64,000 bases of DNA. Source: Dethiobacter alkaliphilus AHT 1. GTDB lineage: Bacteria; Bacillota; Dethiobacteria; Dethiobacterales; Dethiobacteraceae. The position numbers and the translations under genes were made by a program. Location: positions 34,359 to 98,358 of the forward strand of contig NZ_ACJM01000012.1 in NCBI RefSeq assembly GCF_000174415.1, in the 5' to 3' direction. Shown piece after piece: positions 8,154 to 16,117 of this stretch; the first letter of the stretch is position 1, and each line of letters opens with the position of its first letter. The notes below the pieces were generated by a model. The model saw nothing but the letters and a program-made list of their open reading frames with translations, was not told the DNA's origin and did not search any database.

Positions 8154-8813
8154 GTGGTGAAGCAGGGTTTTTTGAACCTTTCGCAGCAGGAGCAAAAACA
8201 GGTCTTGGAAGCAGCTTTGGATGAGTTCTCCAAAAGAGATTTTAAGACTGCTTCACTAAACAGTATTATAGAACAAGCCGGCATTTCCAAAGGGAGCATG
8301 TATCATTATTTTCATAACAAAGAAGATCTTTATCTGTATCTGATGGAGATTATAATGGTAGAGAAAAGCAGGTTCCTGGCTGCGGCCCTGCAGGATTTAA
8401 AGCGCCCCGTTCAAGAGCTGAGCATGTTTGAAACCCTGACATTACAGTTAAATACGGCTGTGCAGTTTGCCCGGGAAAATCCTCGCTATCATCTGATTAA
8501 TAAGCAGCTGCAGGATATGCCCGATGGTGCTCTGAAACAAAAAATCTGGGGGCGGTTCACCGTTGAGTTTGATAAGTATATGAATAGCATGATTACTAAC
8601 GCCATCAAAAACGGAGAATTACGCAGTGATTTGGATCGTAAATTTATTACGCGGGTCCTGCGCTTTGTAATGTTAAACTTCACCGACTTCTATCCTGATT
8701 ACAATGAATTACTACAGATGGACGAAGAAGAACTGCAGCAAGAAGTGGGTCAGATTATTGATTTTTTGCAAAACGGCCTGGCAGCGCCAGGAAATAAGGA
8801 GGAAAAACAATGA
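8154..8813 (+). CDS. TetR/AcrR-family transcriptional regulator
   Basis: About 219 residues. Possible GTG starts are 8145, 8154 and 8157; 8154 is preferred because AGAGGTGATT lies at proper spacing. The N-terminal helix-turn-helix is clear (NSIIEQAGISKGSMYHYF, then NKEDLYLYL); the C-terminal ligand domain is divergent. The stop overlaps the start of the next membrane-protein gene by 4 bases, so regulator and target are one operon. The double operator at 8100-8129 suggests that it represses its own operon until an unknown, probably hydrophobic, ligand binds. Confidence 0.9.
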   Translation: MVKQGFLNLSQQEQKQVLEAALDEFSKRDFKTASLNSIIEQAGISKGSMYHYFHNKEDLYLYLMEIIMVEKSRFLAAALQDLKRPVQELSMFETLTLQLNTAVQFARENPRYHLINKQLQDMPDGALKQKIWGRFTVEFDKYMNSMITNAIKNGELRSDLDRKFITRVLRFVMLNFTDFYPDYNELLQMDEEELQQEVGQIIDFLQNGLAAPGNKEEKQ

Positions 8814-9211
8814 ATTATTTTGAGGGCCTGAGCTTTGTTTTTGGTGCTGTGATGATACTTACCCGCCCGGCCATGCATCTTTTCCCTAAACACTGGAACA
8901 GTTTTGAACTAAATACTGCCTACACCGAAAAGCAGCCTAAATGGGTATGGGTGGTGGCTGTGTTGGGCTTGCTCTTGGTTGGCTTTACCTGGTACCAGCA
9001 TTTTACAGCGGGTGTGCCAAATTCCCTGATAATCACCGTGTTTATCTCTTTAACGCTGATTAAGACTTCTCAGGTTCTTTTTAATTATCAGCAGTTTCGT
9101 AAGTTTGTTATTCATGCTCTGACGGTGGACCGGAGTGTATTAAATAAAATCAATATCGCCGTGCTGTTTATGGGAGTAGCCGTTATTTCTCTGGGGATTT
9201 TCGTTTATTAG
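8810..9211 (+). CDS. Membrane protein, first of two tandem paralogues
   Basis: 133 residues with about four hydrophobic segments. The sequence shares the block FTWYQHFTAGV and the following NS-I with the next gene product, and both begin with NYF. I do not recognise the family. ATG 8810 overlaps the tetR stop and has AGGAGG just upstream. It is most likely the regulated output of the TetR gene. Small paired integral membrane proteins under TetR control are often transport or stress systems (SMR-like pairs are one example), but this sequence does not look like SMR. Confidence 0.8.
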   Translation: MNYFEGLSFVFGAVMILTRPAMHLFPKHWNSFELNTAYTEKQPKWVWVVAVLGLLLVGFTWYQHFTAGVPNSLIITVFISLTLIKTSQVLFNYQQFRKFVIHALTVDRSVLNKINIAVLFMGVAVISLGIFVY

Positions 9212-9223
9212 GAGGTGACAGAG

Positions 9224-9625
9224 GTGAATTATTTTTCCGTACTTGGTTGGATTTTTGGCCTGGCGACAGGGCTGAAACCTGTTTACATGCATCTGCTTCC
9301 CTGGGATGAGAACAAATTTCTTGCCAAAACTTACAGTGCCAAACGCCCAACGTGGATTGTTCCGGTGGCGGTAGCGGGTCTGTTGCTGGTGGCTTTTACC
9401 TGGTACCAACATTTTACCGCGGGAGTTGACAACTCTATTATTCTAACCGTCCTGTTTTCCCTGACGGCCGTCAAAGGAATTGTACTATTGTTTGATTACA
9501 ATCGCTTTCAGCAAGCGGTGGCCAAAATGCTCAGCAAGGACAAAGGACGTCACATTGTCTTGATTGACATCGGCACAGGAATTTTCGGGTTATCTATTAT
9601 CCTGTTGACAGTTTTTCTATATTAA
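9224..9625 (+). CDS. Membrane protein, second of two tandem paralogues
   Basis: About 133 residues. GTG 9224 is chosen over GTG 9215 because AGGAGGTGA (9210-9218) is at normal spacing and the product then begins with NYF like its paralogue. It has about four hydrophobic segments, with the shared FTWYQHFTAGV motif in the second quarter. It lies 12 bases after its partner and ends at a strong terminator, closing the tetR operon. The pair may form a heteromeric membrane complex; function unknown. Confidence 0.8.
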   Translation: MNYFSVLGWIFGLATGLKPVYMHLLPWDENKFLAKTYSAKRPTWIVPVAVAGLLLVAFTWYQHFTAGVDNSIILTVLFSLTAVKGIVLLFDYNRFQQAVAKMLSKDKGRHIVLIDIGTGIFGLSIILLTVFLY

Positions 9626-9630
9626 CCTAA

Positions 9631-9668
9631 AGCAGCGGCTCAACTTGTTTGAGCCGCTGCTTCTTTTT
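9631..9668 (+). terminator. Intrinsic terminator of the TetR operon
   Basis: AGCAGCGGCTCAA (9631-9643) pairs with TTGAGCCGCTGCT (9649-9661), a 13-base perfect stem followed by TCTTTTT. Confidence 0.93.
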
Positions 9669-9781
9669 CCGGGTCGGGTATGACCAGCACTTCAATTGGA
9701 AACATTATCTGTGATAACTTTACATAACCGGTCGCAGGATTTTGGTGAATAAGGTCGAAGTGAGTGTGTTGAGGTGACGAG

Positions 9782-10498
9782 ATGAGCAAAGCAGAGGCTG
9801 TAGCCCAATTAAAACCAAATGCCGGGCGGGAACTGACCCGGGAAGTTGATGGACAAGTCTTTTTAAGATATCCGATTCGCACTCATTTTGTGGAAGTGGG
9901 AGAAGATTATTTTGAACTGGTTGAAAAGTATGTGCTGCCCTATTATCAGGACGGAGACATACTTTCTATAAGCGAGAAAATTATAACGCTGTGCCAGGGA
10001 AATGTATTGTACAAAAGTAGCGTAAAGATAGGCTTGTTGGCCAAAATTTTAGCTAAGTTTGTTATGAAAACACCGCGGGGTGAACGACCGGGTAATCTGC
10101 TTAAAATGCAGACAACCATTGACCTGTGCGGCCCGTGGAAAGTACTGTTTGCCGCCTTTTTATCGGCAATAGGTAAGCTGTTTGGCAAGCGCGGCATATT
10201 TTACAGCTATTTGGGCAATAACATCAATGCCATAGACGGTTTCAATGATGTGAGCTGGGAATATTATGGTGATAAAGGACTGCTGGGACCCATTGATCCT
10301 GATAAAGTCTGCCAGGACATTAGGGAAAAATACAACATAGACTGTATGATTGTAGATGCAAATAACATTGGTGTGGAAGTTATGGGCGTTAGCAATGATA
10401 TCCCATACGACAAGCAGTTTCTGGCAGAGCTGATTATGGATAATCCGGCGGGACAGGGCACGGAACAGACTCCTTTTATTCTCATTCGCAAGCGTTAA
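9782..10498 (+). CDS. CofE-like F420-0:gamma-glutamyl ligase family protein
   Basis: 238 residues; ATG 9782 with GAGGTGA upstream. The sequence has the hallmarks of the F420 ligase fold: RYPIRTHFVEVGEDYFEL near the N-terminus, a DGDILSISEKI stretch, and CMIVDANNIGVEVMG near the C-terminus. True CofE adds glutamate to F420-0. No other F420 biosynthesis gene is seen here, and many Firmicutes without F420 carry such homologues, so it may ligate glutamate or another amino acid to a different acceptor. It appears to be a single-gene unit. Confidence 0.8.
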   Translation: MSKAEAVAQLKPNAGRELTREVDGQVFLRYPIRTHFVEVGEDYFELVEKYVLPYYQDGDILSISEKIITLCQGNVLYKSSVKIGLLAKILAKFVMKTPRGERPGNLLKMQTTIDLCGPWKVLFAAFLSAIGKLFGKRGIFYSYLGNNINAIDGFNDVSWEYYGDKGLLGPIDPDKVCQDIREKYNIDCMIVDANNIGVEVMGVSNDIPYDKQFLAELIMDNPAGQGTEQTPFILIRKR

Positions 10499-10672
10499 GA
10501 AATTATTTATACCCTGTGTTGCAAACCATGTTATTATTTTACCGTAGAAGAATAAATTTGACAATTTTGCGAAAAATGTTAAAAGTTGTTAATGGGGTGC
10601 AGGAAATTAGAAAAGCTTGTCGTAATAGGTAAATTAAGTAAGATGCATATAAAAATGCTAAGGAGGTATGTT

Positions 10673-10822
10673 ATGCTTGCCCTGATAGATCGTGAGCGAG
10701 AAAGGTTGCATAAGTTTGCATCTCAGTGGGGCTTCGGTGACCAAAGAACATTGCAACAAAGTGAACGGGTAGACCGCCTGATATATGTTTTTATGCGCCG
10801 GTCTGATTCTATAAAACAATAA
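10673..10822 (+). CDS. Spo0E-family aspartyl-phosphate phosphatase
   Basis: 49 residues from ATG 10673, placed by AGGAGG at 10661-10666; an in-frame extension to 10586 has no ribosome site. The product is a two-helix hairpin with the family signature SERVDRLIY near the C-terminus. In Bacillus, Spo0E proteins dephosphorylate Spo0A~P and delay sporulation, and short family members of this size are common in Clostridia. Its presence fits the sigH and ger genes of the window. Confidence 0.82.
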   Translation: MLALIDRERERLHKFASQWGFGDQRTLQQSERVDRLIYVFMRRSDSIKQ

Positions 10823-10849
10823 AGTAGTCTTCCTTAGCGGAAACAATAA

Positions 10850-10875
10850 AAAGGCACGCCGGCGGGCGTGCCTTT
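10850..10875. terminator. Bidirectional terminator between spo0E-like and TPR genes
   Basis: AAAGGCACGCC (10850-10860), loop GGCG, GGCGTGCCTTT (10865-10875). It lies between convergent genes and overlaps the stop of the TPR gene. Confidence 0.85.
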
Positions 10876-11641
10876 ATTTGTTTAATGAGCTCAGCAACTG
10901 CGGCACATCTTCCAGTCCGGGATGTTCTTCTTCCAGTTTCTGCAGCAGGGAACGGGCAGTTTCTTTCTGACCGTCCTGCAGATAGGCTTTGGCCAGAAAA
11001 TAGCGGGAAGTCAGCAGGTGCTCGTCGTCACTCTCGTTTTTGCGCACTGCCGGTTCCAGAATCTGTATCGCTTCTTTGTTTTGACTCGATTTTAACAGGC
11101 ACAAGGCCAACAGGTTTACAACCTGGGGCGTACGGCGAACTTCTGCGGGCAGTTTTTTCAGTTCTTTGACGGCCTCTGCAAATTGGCCCCTTTCCAGAAA
11201 TTTACCGGCATACCAGATGCGCATATCATGGTCTTCCGGCATCCGGCGGAAATAGTCCTGATATGCATTTTTTGCTTTGGCAATTTCCTCCCTGAAAAAA
11301 TATAAATCACCGATTACAGGATAGATAACGGTGGCATCCGGCTTGATTTCCAGCGCTTTATGGAAATTTTCCAGGGCTTCTGTGTAGTTTTTTTTGCGGT
11401 ATTCCTGCCTGCCCTGGACGTAAAAGCGCCTTGCTCTACCCACCGGTGTATTGCGTTGTGTCTGAAAGAAAATAAACATAAGGGCAAGGGAAGCCACACC
11501 ATACCAGAAATATACCAAAAACAGAAAAAAGCTGGTTACGGCCCAGAGCAGACCCGGTGCCAGACCCTGGGACAGTTCCCTGGGCCAGGGCAGCTCATAG
11601 GAAGCCGGTTCCCTGCTTTCCTGTTCCATCTCTTCGCTCAC
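10874..11641 (-). CDS. Membrane-anchored TPR protein
   Basis: 255 residues. GTG 11641 has AGGAGGTG 5 bases upstream. After an acidic N-terminal tail come one or two membrane segments (about residues 28-62), then tetratricopeptide repeats from about residue 70 to 250 (GRQEYRKKNYTEALENFHKALEIKP is the best copy). TPRs mediate protein-protein contacts; with the membrane anchor this is probably a scaffold or assembly factor. No functional partner is evident nearby. Confidence 0.8.
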   Translation of the reverse strand: MSEEMEQESREPASYELPWPRELSQGLAPGLLWAVTSFFLFLVYFWYGVASLALMFIFFQTQRNTPVGRARRFYVQGRQEYRKKNYTEALENFHKALEIKPDATVIYPVIGDLYFFREEIAKAKNAYQDYFRRMPEDHDMRIWYAGKFLERGQFAEAVKELKKLPAEVRRTPQVVNLLALCLLKSSQNKEAIQILEPAVRKNESDDEHLLTSRYFLAKAYLQDGQKETARSLLQKLEEEHPGLEDVPQLLSSLNK

Positions 11642-11755
11642 GTAAGCACCTCCTTAAAATACTCTGCTTGTAGTATAAACTATATTCTTTTTTCTGACAA
11701 ACTTCACGTGTTTTTGTCATAGGTATCTACAGATAGATAATCTGGAGGGATGCCT

Positions 11756-12922
11756 TTGACGAAAACCATCTCACCTCCCGGACCCCGGGTAAGGGAAGGG
11801 GAATTGTGGACGGCAAAACAGAGACAGATGCATTCGCTGCATTATGTGATTTCATACCGGGCGTCATTTAAGCCGGAGCTGCCGGACTATTGCATCCGCA
11901 AATACAGCAAGGCCGGCGATGTTGTGGCCGATCCCTTTTGCGGAAGAGGGACCACCGCCTTGCAGGCCAATCTATTGGGCCGCTCTGCCTGGGTTAATGA
12001 TGCCAACCCACTGGCTATCTGTATTACCCGGGCCAAATGCAGTCCGGTCAGTTTGCCGGAGATTGAGAGTTTTTTGGGGGACATAAACTGGCAAAAAAAA
12101 ATTGATTTGCAGCCTGATTCAGATTTGCTGGCATTCTATCATCCAGATACTCTGCGTGAATTATATCTTTTAAAAGATGCGATAAGCAGGGAAGAAAGCG
12201 AAACATCACGCTTTGTTCAACTTTTGGCCCTCTCCCGGTTGCATGGCCATTCAACAGGCTTTTTTTCCGCTTACAGCATGCCCCAGCTCTCCGTTTTGCC
12301 CGAGGCCCAGCGGCGCATCAATCAAAAGCGGGGAGAAGAGCCGCCTTACCGGGCCGTGGCACCGCGCATTATAGCCAAAGCACGCCGTGCCCTAAAAGAC
12401 AACTGCCTGCAGGCTATCCGGCAATCCGGCGCACAAAACCGCTATTTGCAAAGCGACGCCCGCAATTTATCTCCCTGGCCGGATAACAGTGTAGATTTGG
12501 TTGTCACATCCCCGCCGTTTTTAAATTGCGTAAACTATGTTCATGACAATTGGCTGGAGCATTGGTTCTTAAACATTGACCCCAGCATTTTAAAGGGGAG
12601 GATAACACAGACAGCCAGCATCAGGGTCTGGAAGAGCTTTGTGGCCCACGTGCTGCTGGAAATCGGCAGGATACTGCGGGTGGGGGGAATCTGCGTTTTT
12701 GAGGTGGGGGAGGTACTCTGTGGCGGGGAAAAAATCAATCTGGATGAGGCTGTAACCCAAATTATTGCAGAGAACCGCTGTGGATTGCAGTTAATGGAGG
12801 TGCTGATCCAAAAACAACAGTTTACCAAACTGGCTCATTGTTTTGCAGTCACCAATAATAAAAAGGGAACCAACACCCAGCGGTTGTTGGTCCTGGAGAA
12901 AAGCCTGTCACATGAAACGTGA
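11756..12922 (+). CDS. Orphan DNA methyltransferase (amino-methylating, SPP motif)
   Basis: About 388 residues. The in-frame ATG at 11750 is only one base after GGAGG, so TTG 11756 with 7-base spacing is the likelier start. The SAM-binding motif DPFCGRGTT comes first (about residues 59-67) and the catalytic TSPPF second (about 251-255), the reverse of the usual order in N6/N4 methylases of PF01555. TSPPF suggests N4-cytosine or N6-adenine methylation. No restriction endonuclease or specificity subunit is adjacent, so it is either solitary (regulatory) or modifies another target. The end of the gene lies inside a terminator stem. Confidence 0.8.
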   Translation: MTKTISPPGPRVREGELWTAKQRQMHSLHYVISYRASFKPELPDYCIRKYSKAGDVVADPFCGRGTTALQANLLGRSAWVNDANPLAICITRAKCSPVSLPEIESFLGDINWQKKIDLQPDSDLLAFYHPDTLRELYLLKDAISREESETSRFVQLLALSRLHGHSTGFFSAYSMPQLSVLPEAQRRINQKRGEEPPYRAVAPRIIAKARRALKDNCLQAIRQSGAQNRYLQSDARNLSPWPDNSVDLVVTSPPFLNCVNYVHDNWLEHWFLNIDPSILKGRITQTASIRVWKSFVAHVLLEIGRILRVGGICVFEVGEVLCGGEKINLDEAVTQIIAENRCGLQLMEVLIQKQQFTKLAHCFAVTNNKKGTNTQRLLVLEKSLSHET

Positions 12923-12934
12923 CAGGCTTAACTT
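12901..12934. terminator. Convergent terminator, methylase / histidine kinase
   Basis: AAGCCTGTCAC (12901-12911) pairs with GTGACAGGCTT (12919-12929), followed by AACTTTT. It overlaps the 3' ends of the two convergent genes. Confidence 0.85.
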
Positions 12935-14028
12935 TTGCAAACAGGAAAAAATATTTTAACCGAGGTGCCCCGGTCTTTTTTGCTGCAGACCTGCATATAG
13001 CCACCCTGATGCTGCACTATGCGGTTGGCCAGCGTCAGGGCTTGTCCCGGCGAATTTACTTTCATGGAAACGAAGGGTTTGAAGATACGGTCCAGGACAT
13101 CGGCGTGAATTTCTGCGCCTGTATCGGCAATGTCAATCATCACCTCATCTGTATCCCGGCGAAAGGACGTGTAAACACTGAGCCGTCCTCCCTGCGGCAT
13201 GGACTGAATGGCATTGCGCAGTACATTGAGCACCGCTTGCTTCATCAATTCGGAATCCAGCAGGCATAGGGGAATATTGTTGTCCAGATGGGCGATAAAT
13301 TCAATATTGACCATGGTACCCACTTTTTCCATCAGTTGCAGCAAATCCTCCAGCAGGTTGTTGAGGGAGATAAACTGCAGGCCCTCCTCACCGGGATGGA
13401 TAAAGGCCAGAAATTCGGTAATGGTCCGGTTAATCTGATTCATCTCCTCCATGGCAATTTCCAGGTATTCCTGAACTTCGGGAGGACATTGCTGTTTAGC
13501 CATCTGGATATACCCCTGGGCTGCGGTCAGAGGGTTTCTTATTTCATGGGCGGTGCCGGCGGCAATTTGGCTTACAATGGCCTGGATTTCCACATTGTTA
13601 ACTTCTTTTTGGAACCGGCGCTCACAGGTTAGGTCTTTACGCAGCCAAATGGCACCGTCAACAGTACCATGCTGGCCTTTCACCAAGGCAACGCTGTGGC
13701 TAAAGATTCCTTCCTGACTTGTATACGGACAGTAGCTAAATTCCGCATCTTTAAGTTCTTTGCCCGTTTTTAATATTCTTAACAGGTAATATTCGTGGGA
13801 AGGCAGGTTGGGAAAGACCTTCTGCAGCGGCATGCCCAATACATCTTCAGCGTGCCTGTTAAATACCTGCTCTGCTTCACTGTTAAAAATAGTAATATAG
13901 CCGCTTGTATCCACAGCAACCACAGCCGCAGCTATGTTATCAAAAAGAAAGTGGGCATGGGAGCGCCAGAACATATAATCAACGGGAACGGTGAGTTTCT
14001 TTGCCGGATAGAGATGAGTCAGTGGCAT
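12928..14028 (-). CDS. PAS-domain sensor histidine kinase, possibly a sporulation kinase
   Basis: 366 residues from ATG 14028 (GGAGGA 7 bases upstream; the longer frame to 14085 is not supported). No membrane segment is visible, so it is probably cytoplasmic. A PAS domain (about 25-130) is followed by the phosphoacceptor box GTAHEIRNPLTAAQGY (His161), the N box with Asn272, and the G1 box ADTG (301-304). The expected G2 box (G-x-GLGL) is replaced by PGQALTL (327-333). The H box resembles Bacillus KinA-type kinases and no response regulator is adjacent, so an orphan kinase feeding the Spo0 pathway is a reasonable guess. Confidence 0.85.
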   Translation of the reverse strand: MPLTHLYPAKKLTVPVDYMFWRSHAHFLFDNIAAAVVAVDTSGYITIFNSEAEQVFNRHAEDVLGMPLQKVFPNLPSHEYYLLRILKTGKELKDAEFSYCPYTSQEGIFSHSVALVKGQHGTVDGAIWLRKDLTCERRFQKEVNNVEIQAIVSQIAAGTAHEIRNPLTAAQGYIQMAKQQCPPEVQEYLEIAMEEMNQINRTITEFLAFIHPGEEGLQFISLNNLLEDLLQLMEKVGTMVNIEFIAHLDNNIPLCLLDSELMKQAVLNVLRNAIQSMPQGGRLSVYTSFRRDTDEVMIDIADTGAEIHADVLDRIFKPFVSMKVNSPGQALTLANRIVQHQGGYMQVCSKKDRGTSVKIFFPVCKS

Positions 14029-14293
14029 AGCGCATTCCTCCCAGTCTGTAGTACAAGCATCTCCATTATACAATAGGCTTCGCAAAAATTTTGCTGCATG
14101 CTGTCGGTTAATACGGAAATTATAAAATTCCTGTAATAATACCCTTAGGTATAGTGGTTATTGGAATTAGAAGTTTAAATTGTTTTAATATTACAACTAC
14201 TTTGTGAAATATTGCACAAATGCTGCGCAGGCCATATAATTGAAATTAGAAAGGTATGGTTTGCTGTCTAAATCAAAAAACGGAGTGAGAGTT

Positions 14294-14959
14294 ATGCAGG
14301 TTAACAGGCAATTGGAAACGGGAATATTTAAGCAGGTGCAGCATGACGTATCAGAGCGCACTTTATATACAGAGCGCGGCACTATTAATCTGATGGGACC
14401 GGTTTCAGCTCATTCAATTAACCGTTTTATCATGTGTGAAGGGCTCACCAAGTTTCGCCAACCGCAGCAACAGCACCAGGCCCTCATGGATATTGCCAAC
14501 CTGCCGGAAGGCCAGGTCTTTATTGCCTGCCATGAAAACACAATAGTAGGTTATATTACTTTCCACTATCCCGAATTCGAAAGGTGGGCCCAGTCCGGCA
14601 TCCTATGTCTGCTGGAGTTGGGGGCAATTGAGGTTTCCTCCCAGTGGCGGGAAACGGGTATTGCCGGCGAACTGGTGAAAATCCCCTTTTATACCGACTA
14701 TATGGAAGACAAAATTATTGTCAGCATGGAATGCTACTGGTTCTGGGACCTGCGGGGCTCCAATCTTACTCCCTGGGAGTACCGCAGAGTAATGGAGAAT
14801 CTTTTGGACAGAAGCGGTTTTAAGACCACATTAACCGATGACCCGGATATCTGCAGCCACCCGGCAAACCTCTTATCAGTGCGAATCGGCAGCCGGGTGC
14901 CCCAGGAGACGTGTTTGAAATTCCAGAATGTTTGTTACCGTGGTAAATGGATGCTGTAA
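14294..14959 (+). CDS. acuA: AcuA-like GNAT acetyltransferase (acetyl-CoA synthetase regulator)
   Basis: 221 residues from ATG 14294 (GGAGTGAG upstream). The protein follows Bacillus AcuA closely along its length: GPVSAHSINRF, FRQPQQQHQALMDIANLPEGQVFIA, a GNAT core around LLELGAIEVSSQWRETGIAGEL, YYWFWDL-like MECYWFWDLRG, and SHPANLLSVRIG near the end. AcuA acetylates and inactivates acetyl-CoA synthetase. The acuBC genes that accompany it in Bacillus are not present here. It is a single-gene unit with its own terminator. Confidence 0.9.
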   Translation: MQVNRQLETGIFKQVQHDVSERTLYTERGTINLMGPVSAHSINRFIMCEGLTKFRQPQQQHQALMDIANLPEGQVFIACHENTIVGYITFHYPEFERWAQSGILCLLELGAIEVSSQWRETGIAGELVKIPFYTDYMEDKIIVSMECYWFWDLRGSNLTPWEYRRVMENLLDRSGFKTTLTDDPDICSHPANLLSVRIGSRVPQETCLKFQNVCYRGKWML

Positions 14960-14960
14960 G

Positions 14961-14990
14961 AAACGCACCTCCAAACAGGAGGTGCGTTTT
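14961..14990. terminator. Convergent terminator, acuA / gerAC
   Basis: AAACGCACCTCC (14961-14972), loop AAACA, GGAGGTGCGTTT (14978-14989), then T. It serves acuA and perhaps the ger operon from the other side. Confidence 0.85.
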
Positions 14991-14995
14991 GCAGT

Positions 14996-16117
14996 CTACC
15001 ATGTTTTCCCTGTAAGGGTGATTTTCGTATTCACCTCAAGATCAATGGGTACCGAAGGAAACATTTCTTCCCAGTTAATTTGGTCATAGAATTGTCTGTT
15101 ATGTCTTCTTAAAGCACGGCCAAAGCCCAGATAATCGATGCCAAAATCTTGTTGTGACTTAACAATGGCCTTTTGCGCATTCTCGACAACCATACTGCTT
15201 AATGCCTTTTCCAGTTTGGCAATATTGTTAGGTTCCAACAGATCAAGCTGCCGTCCTTGCTGCTGCCGGACGATTCCCTCTGTTTCAATCTTAACGGTAA
15301 AACGCACCTGCTCTTGCTCCACATGGGGGATAATGTTAATTCTGCTGCGCCTCATGGAATAAGTATAGGTGCCGTCCTCCAATTCGACCTTTTCGCTGGT
15401 GCGCTGCACGCCTCCCAGAATCCAGTTGGCATCGTGGACTTCTTTGCTGCTTAGCCACCCGGCCAGTTTATAGTCATTAAACACTGCGCCTCCATGCAGG
15501 ATAGCTATGTTGCCATCCTCTGTGGTAATCACTCTGGGCAATAACCCGCGGCCTCCCGTTACTCTCAGTTCCTGCAGAACTTTAAAAAACGGGTTTCTGT
15601 GCGTCAAAGGCAAATAGCCTGCTTGTTGCGTCAATTCGATTAACTCTTCCGAGATAAATTCTTCAAAAAGGGGCTCTGTTTTTAACAGTTCCATGGCCTG
15701 TCCGTCCTGGACCGTCAAAATTTTAATGCGCATTTGTACTTCCGGATGTCTTTCAAAATAATCAATGATTTCCCGTAAGTTAATTTCTTTTGCTGCCTCT
15801 TCACCAATGACCAGCACTCTGAGGTGGGAAAGGGTGATGATCCGCGATAGCCTTGCCTGGAGCCACTCCAAAGCCTTTTCAAAATTTTCCGCCTCCACCG
15901 TTTGTATAATACTGGGTGAGTCCTGGATTCGTGCCTGCAGCATGCCGGGCCGATAAACTTCCACTGTAAGCAGATACCGCAGATCCTCTCCGCTGCCCAC
16001 TGTATCTAAGCCGATGGCAGTTACAAAAGCTCTGTCTTCAATCTGTACCGTGCCGCACCCGCCGGGGATCAATAATAAAGTCAGCAGTACAACAAGCAGT
16101 AATCTATTCAATCTCAT
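14996..16117 (-). CDS. gerAC: Spore germination lipoprotein, Ger(x)C family (operon 1)
   Basis: 373 residues with a lipoprotein signal ending in the lipobox IPGGC (Cys 21), followed by the typical DRAFVTAIGLD start of GerAC proteins and a C-terminal DFGIDYLGFGRALRRH stretch. The C subunit is the lipid-anchored part of the germinant receptor in the spore inner membrane. It overlaps the gerAB gene by 14 bases and is the last gene of this operon. It is a close paralogue of the product of 18582-19691. Confidence 0.93.
   Translation of the reverse strand: MRLNRLLLVVLLTLLLIPGGCGTVQIEDRAFVTAIGLDTVGSGEDLRYLLTVEVYRPGMLQARIQDSPSIIQTVEAENFEKALEWLQARLSRIITLSHLRVLVIGEEAAKEINLREIIDYFERHPEVQMRIKILTVQDGQAMELLKTEPLFEEFISEELIELTQQAGYLPLTHRNPFFKVLQELRVTGGRGLLPRVITTEDGNIAILHGGAVFNDYKLAGWLSSKEVHDANWILGGVQRTSEKVELEDGTYTYSMRRSRINIIPHVEQEQVRFTVKIETEGIVRQQQGRQLDLLEPNNIAKLEKALSSMVVENAQKAIVKSQQDFGIDYLGFGRALRRHNRQFYDQINWEEMFPSVPIDLEVNTKITLTGKTW

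Noticed and set aside
10586..10822. Long 78-aa version of the Spo0E-like protein
   Set aside because: The AGGAGG site at 10661-10666 sets ATG 10673; the extra N-terminus is unlike the family.
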